A DNA stretch of 52,646 nucleotides from JAYEHK01 sp034659475. GTDB lineage: Bacteria; Bacillota; Syntrophomonadia; Syntrophomonadales; Syntrophomonadaceae. The first letter of the stretch is position 1; the number at the start of each line of letters is the position of its first letter. The stretch spans positions 1 to 52,646 of the forward strand of contig JAYEHK010000063.1 of NCBI GenBank assembly GCA_034659475.1, written 5' to 3'. Below the pieces are notes generated by a model. That model was not told the DNA's origin. It saw only the letters and a list, made by a program, of their open reading frames with translations, and did no database searches. This document shows, one piece after another, positions 9,790-18,221 of this stretch. Position numbers and translations under genes: made by a program.

Positions 9790-10065
9790 TTATTTGCCGT
9801 GGAACTCTGCTTTGCGATTTTCCAGGAAGGAATTCATTCCTTCCTTTTGATCCTGTGATGAGAACAGCATGGACCAGCCGAACAGTTCTGCTCCGAAGCC
9901 GGATTTAATATCCATATTCATGGCATTATTGGCTTCGCGCAGAGCCAGTGGGCTCTTCCTGGCGATCCGATGAGTCATTTTACGGGTTTCATCCATGCCC
10001 TGATCGGCGGGAACAACCGTGTTTGCCAGGTCGATGCGATAGGATGGCTCCCATTTGTTATTCAT
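9790..10065 (-). pseudogene. 5'-truncated crotonase (enoyl-CoA hydratase) remnant
   Basis: 91 codons that align only with the C-terminal third of a crotonase. SPLALREANNAMN, MDIKSGFGAELFGWSMLFS and DQKEGMNSFLENRKAEF match the end of the intact crotonase at 45072-45866 (SPLALREAKQAVN, WSMLFSGEDQKEGMKAFLEN). The oxyanion-hole and catalytic-glutamate regions are absent, and a small in-frame deletion follows NAMN. The first 15 residues have no homology. It is most likely the leftover of a gene once co-transcribed with the acyl-CoA synthetase downstream. A translated fragment cannot be excluded, but it could not be an active hydratase. Confidence 0.8.
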
Positions 10066-10326
10066 CCTCGTAATTTGCTAAATTTGTCCTGCAAAAATCA
10101 TATTCCGATCATATGCATTTTCTTCAGCCATCACCTTCCATCTTTTTGGCCAATATTATCATTCGTATTCAACCCGGTTCAAAGAAAATTGAACAGTGAA
10201 ACACAAAAGATAAACCAGCTATACCGACTGGTCAGTATAGTCAGTTTATCAAAAGGCGTAATATTTATCAACAATATTTACGACATGGAATAAATGTTAT
10301 GACATAAGCTGGGCCAAGCGTGGCGG
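10066..10326. other. Gene-free stretch upstream of the crotonase remnant
   Basis: This stretch holds the palindrome at 10209-10250. On the minus strand a possible sigma-A promoter overlaps it, with TTGATA and TAAACT separated by 17 bases. Nothing else is recognisable. Confidence 0.4.
10209..10250 (-). promoter_or_regulatory. Long palindrome, TetR-type operator candidate
   Basis: The core is a 22-bp imperfect palindrome (10219-10240) with half-sites CTATACCGACT and GGTCAGTATAG. It is flanked by perfectly complementary GATAAAC (10209-10215) and GTTTATC (10244-10250). Palindromes with a GAC-GTC core are typical of TetR-family operators. It overlaps a possible minus-strand promoter reading toward the crotonase remnant and the acyl-CoA synthetase. 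A close relative lies at 52053-52074. Confidence 0.5.
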
Positions 10327-10490
10327 ATGACACAGGGGGACGGGGTTGCAGGCACGGCAGGCACGGGGACGGTTCTTTTGCCTGTTTTTAAATGCCTTTA
10401 ACTGCGTGCCAATGATGGTGGCGGCAAACAGGCAAAAGAACCGTCCCCGTGCCTGCCCGTGCCTGTACCAAGACCGTCCCCCTGTGTCAT
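10327..10490. repeat. Second nested REP-like repeat
   Basis: The outer arms ATGACACAGGGGGACGG and CCAAGACCGTCCCCCTGTGTCAT-type (ending at 10490) enclose duplicated CAGGCACGG / CCCGTGCCTG steps, and inside these the 98-bp inner repeat at 10358-10455. Three layers of inverted repeat can be distinguished. Confidence 0.85.
10358..10455. repeat. Inner 98-bp REP-like inverted repeat, second copy
   Basis: Same length as the copy at 7598-7695 and nearly identical, with only a few differences in the central spacer (for example TTTAACTGCGTGCCAATGAT against TTTGACTGATTGCCAATGAA). Confidence 0.88.
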
Positions 10491-10593
10491 CTGGAATATT
10501 ATTTTATAGTAAAATAAAATTGGTTGTAAGAAAATGAGACCTTGAGGTGTCTTAATTAATAGAGGATGGGAATTGGGAAAGGGGGATGCCAAA

Positions 10594-11133
10594 TTGCAGA
10601 AGGGCTATAGCCAACAGGAGATGGAAGACTTCTTTACCAGTGAGTATCCTCAATTATACCGGTATGCTGTTTATCTGACCCGGGATCAGGAAACGGCACA
10701 GGACCTGTGTCAGGAGACCTTTATTCGGTGGTTTGGAAAGAAGGATAAAACACAGGTCGAAAATCCGCAAGCCTGGCTGAAAAAGGTTCTGAGTAACCTG
10801 GCCATGAACTATTTCAGGCATCAAAAGGTATGCAGGAAGATAGAGGACTTCTCCCTGGATGATGAGGAAGGCAGCACGACGATGGATCAGGATCTGCTGC
10901 GAATTGAGGTGGAGGAAGTCTTAGCAGGGTTGCCATGGCGGGACCAGATGCTGCTGAAAATGAAGATGGCGGGTTTGTCCTACGCGGAGATGGCAGAAGC
11001 GATGGATGTTTCCATTGGGTCAGTGGGTACCATGCTGGCCCGGGCGATGAAGCGTTTTAAAAGCCTGTACGAGGGAAAGGAGGTTCAAACGTATGAGATG
11101 TCCGGACGAAGGCATGCTTTTCATGTATCTTGA
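10594..11133 (+). CDS. ECF-type RNA polymerase sigma factor
   Basis: About 179 aa from the TTG at 10594, chosen because AAAGGGGGA lies 7 bases upstream. A TTG at 10573 would add seven residues but has a poor site. Region 2 is seen as SEYPQLYRYAVYLTRDQETA then QDLCQETFIRWF, and region 4 as LPWRDQMLLKMKMAGLSYAE followed by MAEAMDVSIGSVGTMLARA, the sigma-70 region 4 helix-turn-helix. It directs RNA polymerase to a small regulon and is held inactive by its anti-sigma. The anti-sigma gene overlaps its 3' end by about 40 bases, a standard coupled arrangement. Confidence 0.92.
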   Translation: MQKGYSQQEMEDFFTSEYPQLYRYAVYLTRDQETAQDLCQETFIRWFGKKDKTQVENPQAWLKKVLSNLAMNYFRHQKVCRKIEDFSLDDEEGSTTMDQDLLRIEVEEVLAGLPWRDQMLLKMKMAGLSYAEMAEAMDVSIGSVGTMLARAMKRFKSLYEGKEVQTYEMSGRRHAFHVS

Positions 11134-12166
11134 CGGCGAACTGTCAGATGAAGCGGTAAAAGAGTTAGAGGATCATTTACAGGAATGCATATTATGTAGA
11201 AGACATCTGTCTGAAATGCGTCAGGATTATTCGTTCTCGATGAATAAGCTTGCAGGATTACGTGATGTTGAAGCAGGTATTCCGACTTCTGGTCAGGATG
11301 AGGTCTGGAACAAAATACAAGAAGAAACGATGATGAAAAGCAAAGGAGTGACCTTTATGAAAATACGCAAAGCAGCGATTGCAGCGGCGCTGGTACTGGC
11401 ACTGGGTGCTGTTGGTTCCATGCCGGCTGTTCAGGCCGCGGCTTCCAGTCTGCTCCAGGTGTTCCGCGTCGAACAGGTGGATACATTGAGCCTTACCCCA
11501 GGGGACATGAGAGACATTGAACAAAATATTATGCAGGGCGAGGGAGAACTGGACATTGACGAGTTTGGCACTATCAAAACGACCGGGGAGGCTGAAGTGA
11601 GAGATATCTCCGATGAGGATATTGAAACGCTGGGATTTGATGTGAAATTCCCTGCTGTAGTCAATGGAGATCTGCTGAACATGTACCTGCAGGAGGTGCC
11701 TGACATCGAGATCAGCCCGGAGGTTGAAAGCGTAAATGGATGCCTGCAAATGATGGGCAGCAGCTATCAATTGCCGGCAGTCCTTGATGGACAGACATGT
11801 ACATTTTCCATGGGTGATTCACTGTATCTGGATTATTCCGGCTTCAGCCTGATGCAGACGCTATCCCCGCAGATTGAAGTGCCTGCCGGTGTGAGCGTGC
11901 AGGAAGTTGCCGACGCCATGGTTGACCTGCCCATCTGGCCGGATCAGGTGCGCCGGCAGCTCGAAGGGGTGAGTGACTGGGAACACACGCTCCTTATCCC
12001 CGGGGAAGGTGCCGAGAAGGTGGATGTCAACGGGCAAACTGCTGTCCTGATCAGCCAGCCCTATCAGGAGGTGCTCATCTGGCAGGAAGATGGCATGCTG
12101 TATTCGCTGGAAAGTCAAGAACCCGGCACCATTGATCTGATCACAGTGGCCGAGTCTCTGAGGTAA
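11093..12166 (+). CDS. Anti-sigma factor with zinc finger and membrane segment
   Basis: 357 aa. The N-terminal ZAS (zf-HC2) domain has the HxxxCxxC signature H28-C32-C35, followed by a linker, one membrane segment at about residues 93-112 (AAIAAALVLALGAVGSM), and an extracytoplasmic sensor region of about 240 residues without a recognisable domain. It binds and inactivates the ECF sigma factor encoded just upstream until an envelope signal releases it. AAAGGAGG precedes the ATG by about 9 bases inside the sigma gene. The transporter genes follow within 6 bases, suggesting that the sensed stress is what the exporter relieves. Confidence 0.88.
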   Translation: MRCPDEGMLFMYLDGELSDEAVKELEDHLQECILCRRHLSEMRQDYSFSMNKLAGLRDVEAGIPTSGQDEVWNKIQEETMMKSKGVTFMKIRKAAIAAALVLALGAVGSMPAVQAAASSLLQVFRVEQVDTLSLTPGDMRDIEQNIMQGEGELDIDEFGTIKTTGEAEVRDISDEDIETLGFDVKFPAVVNGDLLNMYLQEVPDIEISPEVESVNGCLQMMGSSYQLPAVLDGQTCTFSMGDSLYLDYSGFSLMQTLSPQIEVPAGVSVQEVADAMVDLPIWPDQVRRQLEGVSDWEHTLLIPGEGAEKVDVNGQTAVLISQPYQEVLIWQEDGMLYSLESQEPGTIDLITVAESLR

Positions 12167-12171
12167 CGGTC

Positions 12172-13068
12172 ATGCTGATAGAAACTACAAATCTTACCAA
12201 ACAATACGGTGACCATGTTGCCTGTCAAAATATCTGCCTCTCCCTGGAGGAGGGGCAGGTTTTTGGCTTGCTGGGTCCCAATGGTGCGGGGAAAAGTACG
12301 CTGGTGAAGATGCTCCTGGGGCTCGTTCATGCAACCTCCGGACAGGCGTCCATCATGGGGGCTCCGCTGGGAGACCGGGAAGCCATTAGCAAAATGGGAT
12401 ATCTTCCCGAACTGTTCCGGCAGTATGAGTGGCTGACTGGTGCGGAGATCATGCAGTTTAATGCCAGGGCCTATGGTATTGCAGCACGGGAGCAAAAACA
12501 AAGGATCTCGGAAACCCTCGAACTGGTCGGTCTCCTGGGCAGGGAAAAGGAGAAGGTTAATCAGTATTCGAAGGGTATGCAGCAGCGTCTTGCTCTGGCT
12601 GCCGCAATTTTGCATTGTCCCACCTTGCTGTTCCTGGATGAACCGACTTCCGCTTTGGACCCTATCGGCAGGCGGGAAGTCAGGGATATTATTACCGTGT
12701 TAAAAAACCGAGGAACGACCATCTTTCTAAACAGTCATCTGCTCAGTGAAGTGGAAATGACTTGTACCTCCCTGGGCTTTATTAATAAAGGCCAGATGCT
12801 TCACAACGGGCCAATTGAGACCTTTATGAAGGAAACGCATGAGATCAGGATCGAGGTCGGCGAAATGGATCATGTTGAGATTCCACTCTGGATGGAACAG
12901 AAGCAGCTGATAGCTGATGAAGCAAACAACCTGCTGTTCAAGGTTGAGGAGCGGGAGGATATTCCCCGTATCATTCAGGAACTGGTCACCGCCGGTGCGC
13001 GGGTGTACGGTGTTGAAAGCAAACGCAGGGGGATTGAAGAAGTATTTATGGAATTGATGGAGGGTTGA
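12172..13068 (+). CDS. ABC transporter ATP-binding protein
   Basis: 298 aa. Walker A GPNGAGKS is at residues 35-42, the signature YSKGMQQ at 132-138, Walker B LLFLDEP at 152-158, and the H-loop in NSHLLSEVE. The closest family is the ABC-2 exporters (CcmA-like, used for antibiotics, lipids or Na+). A C-terminal extension of about 80 residues is usual for this family. It starts 6 bases after the anti-sigma stop and is followed at once by its permease. Substrate unknown; self-protection against an envelope-active compound is inference from the sigma/anti-sigma context. Confidence 0.93.
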   Translation: MLIETTNLTKQYGDHVACQNICLSLEEGQVFGLLGPNGAGKSTLVKMLLGLVHATSGQASIMGAPLGDREAISKMGYLPELFRQYEWLTGAEIMQFNARAYGIAAREQKQRISETLELVGLLGREKEKVNQYSKGMQQRLALAAAILHCPTLLFLDEPTSALDPIGRREVRDIITVLKNRGTTIFLNSHLLSEVEMTCTSLGFINKGQMLHNGPIETFMKETHEIRIEVGEMDHVEIPLWMEQKQLIADEANNLLFKVEEREDIPRIIQELVTAGARVYGVESKRRGIEEVFMELMEG

Positions 13069-13080
13069 TGGAGGTTGGGG

Positions 13081-13914
13081 ATGACACATATCATACGACT
13101 GACTTTAAAGGAAATTATAAACAAAAGGATCTTTCATATGGGCTTGATCTTGACAGCAGTATACCTGCTTTTGTATGGAACAGGGCTGCACTATATGGTA
13201 AAAGACCGCGTTATGACAGGGGATCAATTCTGGTATGCCCAGGAAGTGGGTTATCAGTTTCTAACCATGGGATGGTATTTTTCGACTTTTCTCAGTGGGG
13301 CGCTGGCGATTCTCAGCGGTTCCGGCAGTATCTCCCGGGAAATTGAAAGCGGAACCATCCTTACCCTGGCGTCTCGTCCCATTTCGAGAAAAGCAATCGT
13401 GACTGGCAAATTCCTGACTTATTCTGCAGTTACGGCGGTTTATAGCGGAATCCTGGTCGCTGCCATTACACTGCTGGTTATTCACTATTTTAAGCTTCTG
13501 GTTGATCCGATGTCACTGTTATCCGGAATAGGATTGTTTATGCTTATGCCTGTTGTACTTCTTGCGGTTGCTCATCTGGTTTCTGCCATATGGAGTACCC
13601 TGGCTGCTGGTGTAACTGCTTTTATGTTATATGCCACTGCCACCATCGGCGGGTTTATTGAACAGATGGGTGCCTTGATGAATAATCCTGACATAATTAA
13701 TGTAGGGATCATCTCCAGTCTTATCATGCCCTCTGATGCTTTGTATCGTCTCGCAGTCTCCATTGCAGGAGGTAAACTTGGACAGGGTGCTATTGCCTTT
13801 AGTCCCTTCGGTGCAACATCCACCCCTAGCACCGCCATGCTCATATATGCGCTTCTTTACGTTGTATTGATCCTCATCCTCGCCATCCATCTTTTCCAGA
13901 AAAGAGATTTATAA
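13081..13914 (+). CDS. ABC-2 type transporter permease
   Basis: 277 aa with about six hydrophobic segments, among them MGLILTAVYLLLYGTGL, FLTYSAVTAVYSGILVAAI and LIYALLYVVLILILAIHLF. GSISREIESGTILTLASRPI is the cytoplasmic loop typical of ABC-2 permeases such as NatB/YhaP. The ATG at 13081 is preferred because GGAGG lies 7 bases upstream; a TTG at 13075 is the alternative. It is the last gene of the sigma/anti-sigma/ATPase/permease operon. Confidence 0.9.
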   Translation: MTHIIRLTLKEIINKRIFHMGLILTAVYLLLYGTGLHYMVKDRVMTGDQFWYAQEVGYQFLTMGWYFSTFLSGALAILSGSGSISREIESGTILTLASRPISRKAIVTGKFLTYSAVTAVYSGILVAAITLLVIHYFKLLVDPMSLLSGIGLFMLMPVVLLAVAHLVSAIWSTLAAGVTAFMLYATATIGGFIEQMGALMNNPDIINVGIISSLIMPSDALYRLAVSIAGGKLGQGAIAFSPFGATSTPSTAMLIYALLYVVLILILAIHLFQKRDL

Positions 13915-14324
13915 ACAAGGGGATGATACACTATAAGCATCCCTTTGTATCATATTAACCGTCCATGAACGTGGGTAACAATTACCTGTAAAAATGGGGT
14001 AAGGAGCGATCTATCACCTGTCCCGGGAATGAATTCCCGGCTACGCTGCCTGATATAGTAATGGATAATCCCACCCCGGAGGCTGAATTTTCTCAACTGC
14101 TTGAGTGGTCCCCTTTTTTATAAAAAAAGCGGCAGTTCCTATTATTTATCCATATTACTATTAATAAAGTCCGCGCAAGTCAAAATAGTCCGCGTTGTCC
14201 GCGTCCTTAATAGCGACCATAGGGAGCATCAGCGTCATTTTGAACGTGACCGAAGGGAACATCAGTTGCACTCTTGAGTGTGGTACCCGTAGGGTGCGTC
14301 TATTCAAGCTATTTTCTTACTAGC
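13915..14324. repeat. Gene-free repeat mosaic
   Basis: This stretch contains a hairpin near 14025 (CCGGGAA-TGAA-TTCCCGG), a GGAGGCTGA segment related to the hairpin near 24423, AGTCCGCG modules at 14167-14212, and a micro-hairpin array at 14213-14310. That array is homologous, in opposite orientation, to 26052-26210. The final TATTTTCTTACTAG module abuts the small ORF. Confidence 0.7.
14167..14318. repeat. Micro-hairpin array, copy 1
   Basis: Short stems with 2-4-base loops follow each other every 20-25 bases: CC-ATA-GG, CC-GAA-GG, CACTC-TT-GAGTG and ACCC-GTA-GGGT, ending in TGCGTCTATTCAAG. Copy 2 (26052-26210, reverse strand) keeps the hairpins but changes both sides of two of the stems. 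Confidence 0.7.
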
Positions 14325-14447
14325 TTATCTCTTTTTGAAAGAATGAACTTCATCCGAAAAAAATGTTTTATAAAGATAGTTTCCTTCGGCATCTTTGTAC
14401 AATATAAATAGATTAAAAAAGTTAAAAACACGCATAAAATAAGGCAT
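14325..14447 (-). CDS. Small aromatic-rich ORF, unknown
   Basis: 40 aa, preceded by a perfect AGGAGG about 6 bases before the ATG. The sequence begins MPYFMRVFNFFNLFILYKD and ends SDEVHSFKKR. The first half is hydrophobic enough for a short membrane segment or amphipathic helix, and the tail is basic. I recognise no family. The strong ribosome binding site is the main support. It lies alone between a terminator hairpin (14529-14573) and a repeat array. Confidence 0.45.
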   Translation of the reverse strand: MPYFMRVFNFFNLFILYKDAEGNYLYKTFFSDEVHSFKKR

Positions 14448-14528
14448 ATCAAACCTCCTGGGAAAAAAGTCATAGGATTTATGAGTTATTCTGCAGAGGA
14501 CACCCGTTTTCCTGCCATATATTTACAA

Positions 14529-14573
14529 AAAAAATAAGCCGTGGGGAGCATATCACTGTCCCCGTGGCTCATA
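14529..14573 (-). terminator. Intrinsic terminator (minus strand)
   Basis: On the minus strand AGCC...GGGGA pairs with TCCCC...GGCT with a small internal loop, followed by TATTTTTTTTG. It lies just past the stop codon of the truncated 3D-domain copy and was presumably its terminator. Confidence 0.6.
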
Positions 14574-14585
14574 AATCACAATAAA

Positions 14586-14777
14586 TTATTGCATTATTGT
14601 TACTTCTACAGTTCTCATTCCCCAGTCAAATGCTTCGGCTTTGGTGTCAAAGAACAAGTCAATCCTATTTCCTTTTATTGCTCCGCCCTGGTCGGCTGCG
14701 ATGCCTTCACCATATCCTTCGATATACAGCTTCGTTCCCATCGGGATAACATTAGGGTCAGTGGCAACAATTCCCCT
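14586..14777 (-). pseudogene. 5'-truncated 3D-domain gene, second copy
   Basis: About 63 codons nearly identical to the C-terminal part of the protein at 100-744: DPNVIPMGTKLYIEGYGEG, ADQGGAIKGNRIDLFF and DWGMRTVEVTI, but ending MQ instead of LP. Homology stops at GTGGCAACAATTCC, where the sequence changes into the end of a REP-like arm (CCCTGTGTCAT). The signal peptide, linker and start of the domain are missing. The breakpoint at the repeat suggests a repeat-linked deletion, which also placed the next gene's stop codon 8 bases away. Confidence 0.85.
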
Positions 14778-14784
14778 GTGTCAT

Positions 14785-15240
14785 CTAAAGAATGCTCATC
14801 ACGCCCATGCCGATTCCGCTGACGAGGAGGCTGGCGATGATGACGCCGGCGATAATGGACAGCATGGAGGGACCGAAACGCAGGTTGAGTACGGTTGCGG
14901 CGAGGGAACCGGTCCATGCGCCGGTTCCGGGGAGGGGGATTGCGACAAACAGGAGAAGGCCTAACCAGCCCCAGCGCTGGATGTTGGCCTTTAATTTTTG
15001 CCCGCCTTTGTCAGCCAGGCGATTTATGTATGCCTCAATTCGCGGCATTTTTTTCAATATGGTAAACACCCACTGCATACCTACCAGAATAAACGGCACC
15101 GGAAGTAGATTTCCTATAATGGATAGGATCCACACGGTTTTTACAGGAAGGCCCATTGCAAGTCCTAATGGAATTGACCCTCTAAGTTCTACCACAGGTG
15201 TGGCTGCGGTTAATAAAATAATCAGCGCCTCATGTGTCAC
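14785..15240 (-). CDS. Small multidrug export family membrane protein (COG2426)
   Basis: About 151 aa from the GTG at 15240, chosen because AAAAGGA lies 8 bases upstream. A longer frame reaches an ATG at 15285 without a good site. The sequence TPVVELRGSIPLGLAMG near the N-terminus is the signature of the Sm_multidrug_ex family (PF06695). There are about four hydrophobic segments, and WGWLGLLLFVAIPLPGTGAWTG-type and SIIAGVIIASLLVSG-type sequences are typical. The family name reflects weak experimental evidence, so transport of a drug is uncertain. The stop codon lies immediately beside a REP-like arm end. Confidence 0.82.
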   Translation of the reverse strand: MTHEALIILLTAATPVVELRGSIPLGLAMGLPVKTVWILSIIGNLLPVPFILVGMQWVFTILKKMPRIEAYINRLADKGGQKLKANIQRWGWLGLLLFVAIPLPGTGAWTGSLAATVLNLRFGPSMLSIIAGVIIASLLVSGIGMGVMSIL

Positions 15241-15343
15241 TGCAAACATCCTTTTCGTTAATTTACTTGTTTTATTAATCCTCATCTATTCGACACTGCA
15301 TGTATTTTTTCCTGCTGAGAGAGTCAAATGGGATCTCAGCTAG

Positions 15344-17233
15344 GGAAGAGAAGACATCGTGGTGGCTGTACTGGATACAGGGGTGGACGATACGCATCCT
15401 GACCTGGAGGGACGTGTTTTGCCAGGGTGGGATTTTGTAAATAATGATGATGATTTCATGGATGATCATCCTGATCGGCACGGGACGCGTGTGGCAGGGA
15501 TTATTGCTGCGAATACAAATAACTTGTTGGGCATAGCCGGGATGGACTGGAACTGCAAGATTTTGCCGCTGAAGGTGCTGGATAACGAGGGAGGGGGAAG
15601 CACTGAATCGGTTGCGGCTGCAATTCGATACGCTGTTAAACAGGGTGCAGATGTTATAAATATGAGCTATGGTGCGTCGAGCTTGAGTTCTCTGGAGCGG
15701 GAAGCCATCTGGGAGGCTTATGAGGCAGGGGTGATTCTGGTTGCCGCTTCCGGGAACAATGCTTCTGCGGTGATGTATCTTGCGGCCTATAGTCCAGTCA
15801 TTTCGGTTGGATCAACCGGACAGAGTGATCAGGTTAGCAGCTTTTCCTGTTATGGCAAACGCCTGGACCTGGTAGCACCGGGTGAAGATATCTTGAGTAC
15901 TGGTTTCGATGGAGGTTACGATTCGGGTAATGGAACCTCGTTTTCGGCTCCGGTAGTGAGTGGGATTGCGGCTCTGATGCTGGGCTATAATGATGAATTG
16001 AATTCGGAGCAACTGGAGTGGATGATGGAACAAACGGCTTTGTCACTTACGGCCTCTGGAGAACGGGATGATTATTCCGGATATGGCAGGGTTCAGCCAC
16101 TTCTGGCTTTGCAGGCCGATGGGCCGGATCTTAGCGCGGATGTCGGGAATGAGAAGGAACTGGCAACTCCTCTGCGGCTTAATGTTGCCGTGGCAGAGAC
16201 AATGGATCTGCCCATGGAAGATGACTGGTTTGTAATCGACATCGATCATACGATGGTCCTGGACGTGAGTCTATCTAGTCCGAGCCGAATGGATATGGTG
16301 GTCTGGATTGAAAAAGATGAAGGAGAGCCACCCTGGGAGAAAGAATATGACGCTGTTGGTGAAGGGGGAAATGAAAAATTTTGCTTTACTACTGATGCGG
16401 GACGCTATTATTTAAATGTATACGAGTATAATGGGCACTGGTCAGAGGCGTCCTATGAAATAAAGGTGTCCGGATTTGTTCCGGTGGAGACAGTTCAACT
16501 TGATCAGCATGAAGTCGATCTGCTTCCTGATGAAACGGTACGACTGCAGGCGGGGGTACTTCCTGATAACGCCTCCAATGCCATTGTTAGCTGGCAATCG
16601 AGTGATGCTGACATTGCATGGGTTTATGATGGAATTGTTTCGGCAGTAAAACCAGGAACGGTGTTGATTACAGCATCAGTGGGGGAGTTTGCTGATCAAT
16701 GTGTGGTGAATGTTAAGCCAGCGCCTGTTAGTGATCTTCACCTCCTGGAGGCCAGCGCGGAGCCGGGAGGCTATAGCATAGTACTTCTTTTTGATGAGAA
16801 CCTATCCAAGGTTCTTTCGGATACGATTAAACAGCAAATTCAGCTTTCAAGAGGAGATGCCCCTTATGCACCCCTTGCAGATAGAGATATAGTGACGGTT
16901 GATGAACAGCGTTTGATCGTTCAATTGCAGCAATCGCTGTCTAGTGAAAACAATTACATAAAGGTGGCAGAGGGCATGATACTAAACCTGACTGGGGATC
17001 GAAGTAATGTTGAGATACAGGCGTCTCTGCCGGTTGATGAAGGCTGTTTTATTGCGACGGCTGCTTTCGGAAGTTACCTTGATTCTCATGTGCAAACACT
17101 GCGTGTCTTTCGGGACGAGATTTTGTTGAATTCCGCATGGGGAAGCTGGTTTGTGGAGCAGTATTACCGGTTCAGTCCGCCGATTGCCGGGATGATTGTA
17201 TCGCATCCTATATGGTGTAATGATTTATTCTAA
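15344..17233 (+). pseudogene. Subtilisin-like (S8) protease, N-terminally truncated
   Basis: The reading frame opens right after a TAG (15341) and begins with the strand holding the catalytic Asp. Counted from the GTG at 15359, D6 is in VAVLDTGVD, H41 in DRHGTRVAG and S194 in GTSFSAP, so the triad is complete. Signal peptide and propeptide are missing. After the protease come a pre-peptidase-like beta domain (about 255-375), a Big2 immunoglobulin-like domain (about 380-455) and a C-terminal CFI-box (CFIATAAFGSYLDSHV ... FRDEILLN ... YYRFSPPIAG). The usual hydrophobic anchor after the CFI box is also missing, the frame ending SHPIWCNDLF. It heads a run of broken surface-protein genes. Cytoplasmic expression from the GTG is formally possible. 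Confidence 0.75.
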
Positions 17234-17249
17234 GGGGAGGAGCTGGGAG

Positions 17250-18200
17250 ATGAAGACTGATAATAGAAGAATGTTATTTATGGGGATTCTGACTGCCGTT
17301 TTTTGCTGTTCTTTTTGGGGGTTCGTACCAGCGGCGCCGACAAATGCTGCAACGGATGCTGTTATTACTGTTGGTGAGGCATCTGTAACTGCGGACGGGG
17401 CAGGAATGGTGGAAGTGCAAGTTGATCATAATCCAGGGATTGCAGGTTTTCAAATGGAATTGACCTATGATCCAAGTGCCGTTGAGTTCGGTCAGGTGGT
17501 AAAAGGAACAGTGCTGGATCAGGGAATGTTTGTGAGTAATAATATTCCTGATGATCCGGCCCTGGGAGATAATAATGCGGGGATTTCTACTAATACCGAG
17601 GGAGGAAACAACACAGGTTCGATTTCTCCAGGATCAGGCAGTAGCAATCACAATGCTTCTGCAGGGGGTTCAACTGGTTCCGGAATACCAGCGACAGAAA
17701 CCGATGGTTCTCAAGGAAGTCAACCCGAAAACAACGGAGCAACTACGTTCTCTGATCTGACAGGGCACTGGGCAGCAAACACAGTCAATGCAATGGTGGA
17801 ACGCAAGATTATCTCGGGTTATCCGGATGGAAGTTTTCACCCGCAGGCAAGCATTAGCCGGGCGGAAATTGCTGCGATTCTATTTAGAGGGCTGGATATA
17901 ACGCCTGCGGCAGAGGCAGATGTTTCGTTTGCAGACAACGATAGTATCCCGGCCTAGGCTACGGCATCCATAAATGCAGTAGTTCAGGAAGACTTAATAA
18001 GTGGTTATCCGGAGACGGAAGGCAAGAAATCCTTCAAAGCGAGCGTATCTATCACGAGAGCTGAACTGGCTGTCATTACAGCACGTGTTCTGGAAAAACA
18101 ACAGGGAGATCTGCCGACCAGTAATATAAACTTTGCAGATACAGCACAGATTCCTTTATGGGCAAAAGATGCCATGGGCGTGCATAAAACAATTGTATAA
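17250..18200 (+). pseudogene. Cohesin-like / SLH-domain surface protein, amber-interrupted
   Basis: The start at 17250 has GGGGAGG upstream and a signal peptide (MLFMGILTAVFCCSFWGF). A partial cohesin-like domain follows (GIAGFQMELTYDPSAVEF), cut short into a Gly/Ser/Asn linker, then SLH repeats (FSDLTGHWAANTVNAMVERK then IISGYPDGSFHPQASISRAE). A TAG at 17955 interrupts the second SLH repeat exactly where homologues have tryptophan (IPA-W-A). The same frame continues with INAVVQEDLISGYPE and SITRAELAVITARVLEK to a TAA at 18198. SLH domains anchor proteins to secondary cell-wall polymers. Confidence 0.8.
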
Positions 18201-18221
18201 ACGAAGGAGAGGGAAAACCGA

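Noticed and set aside
14792..15343. Long plus-strand open frame antisense to the small multidrug export gene, running into the subtilase
   Set aside because: It mirrors the real minus-strand gene and its translation has no family features; its apparent join to the subtilase is accidental.
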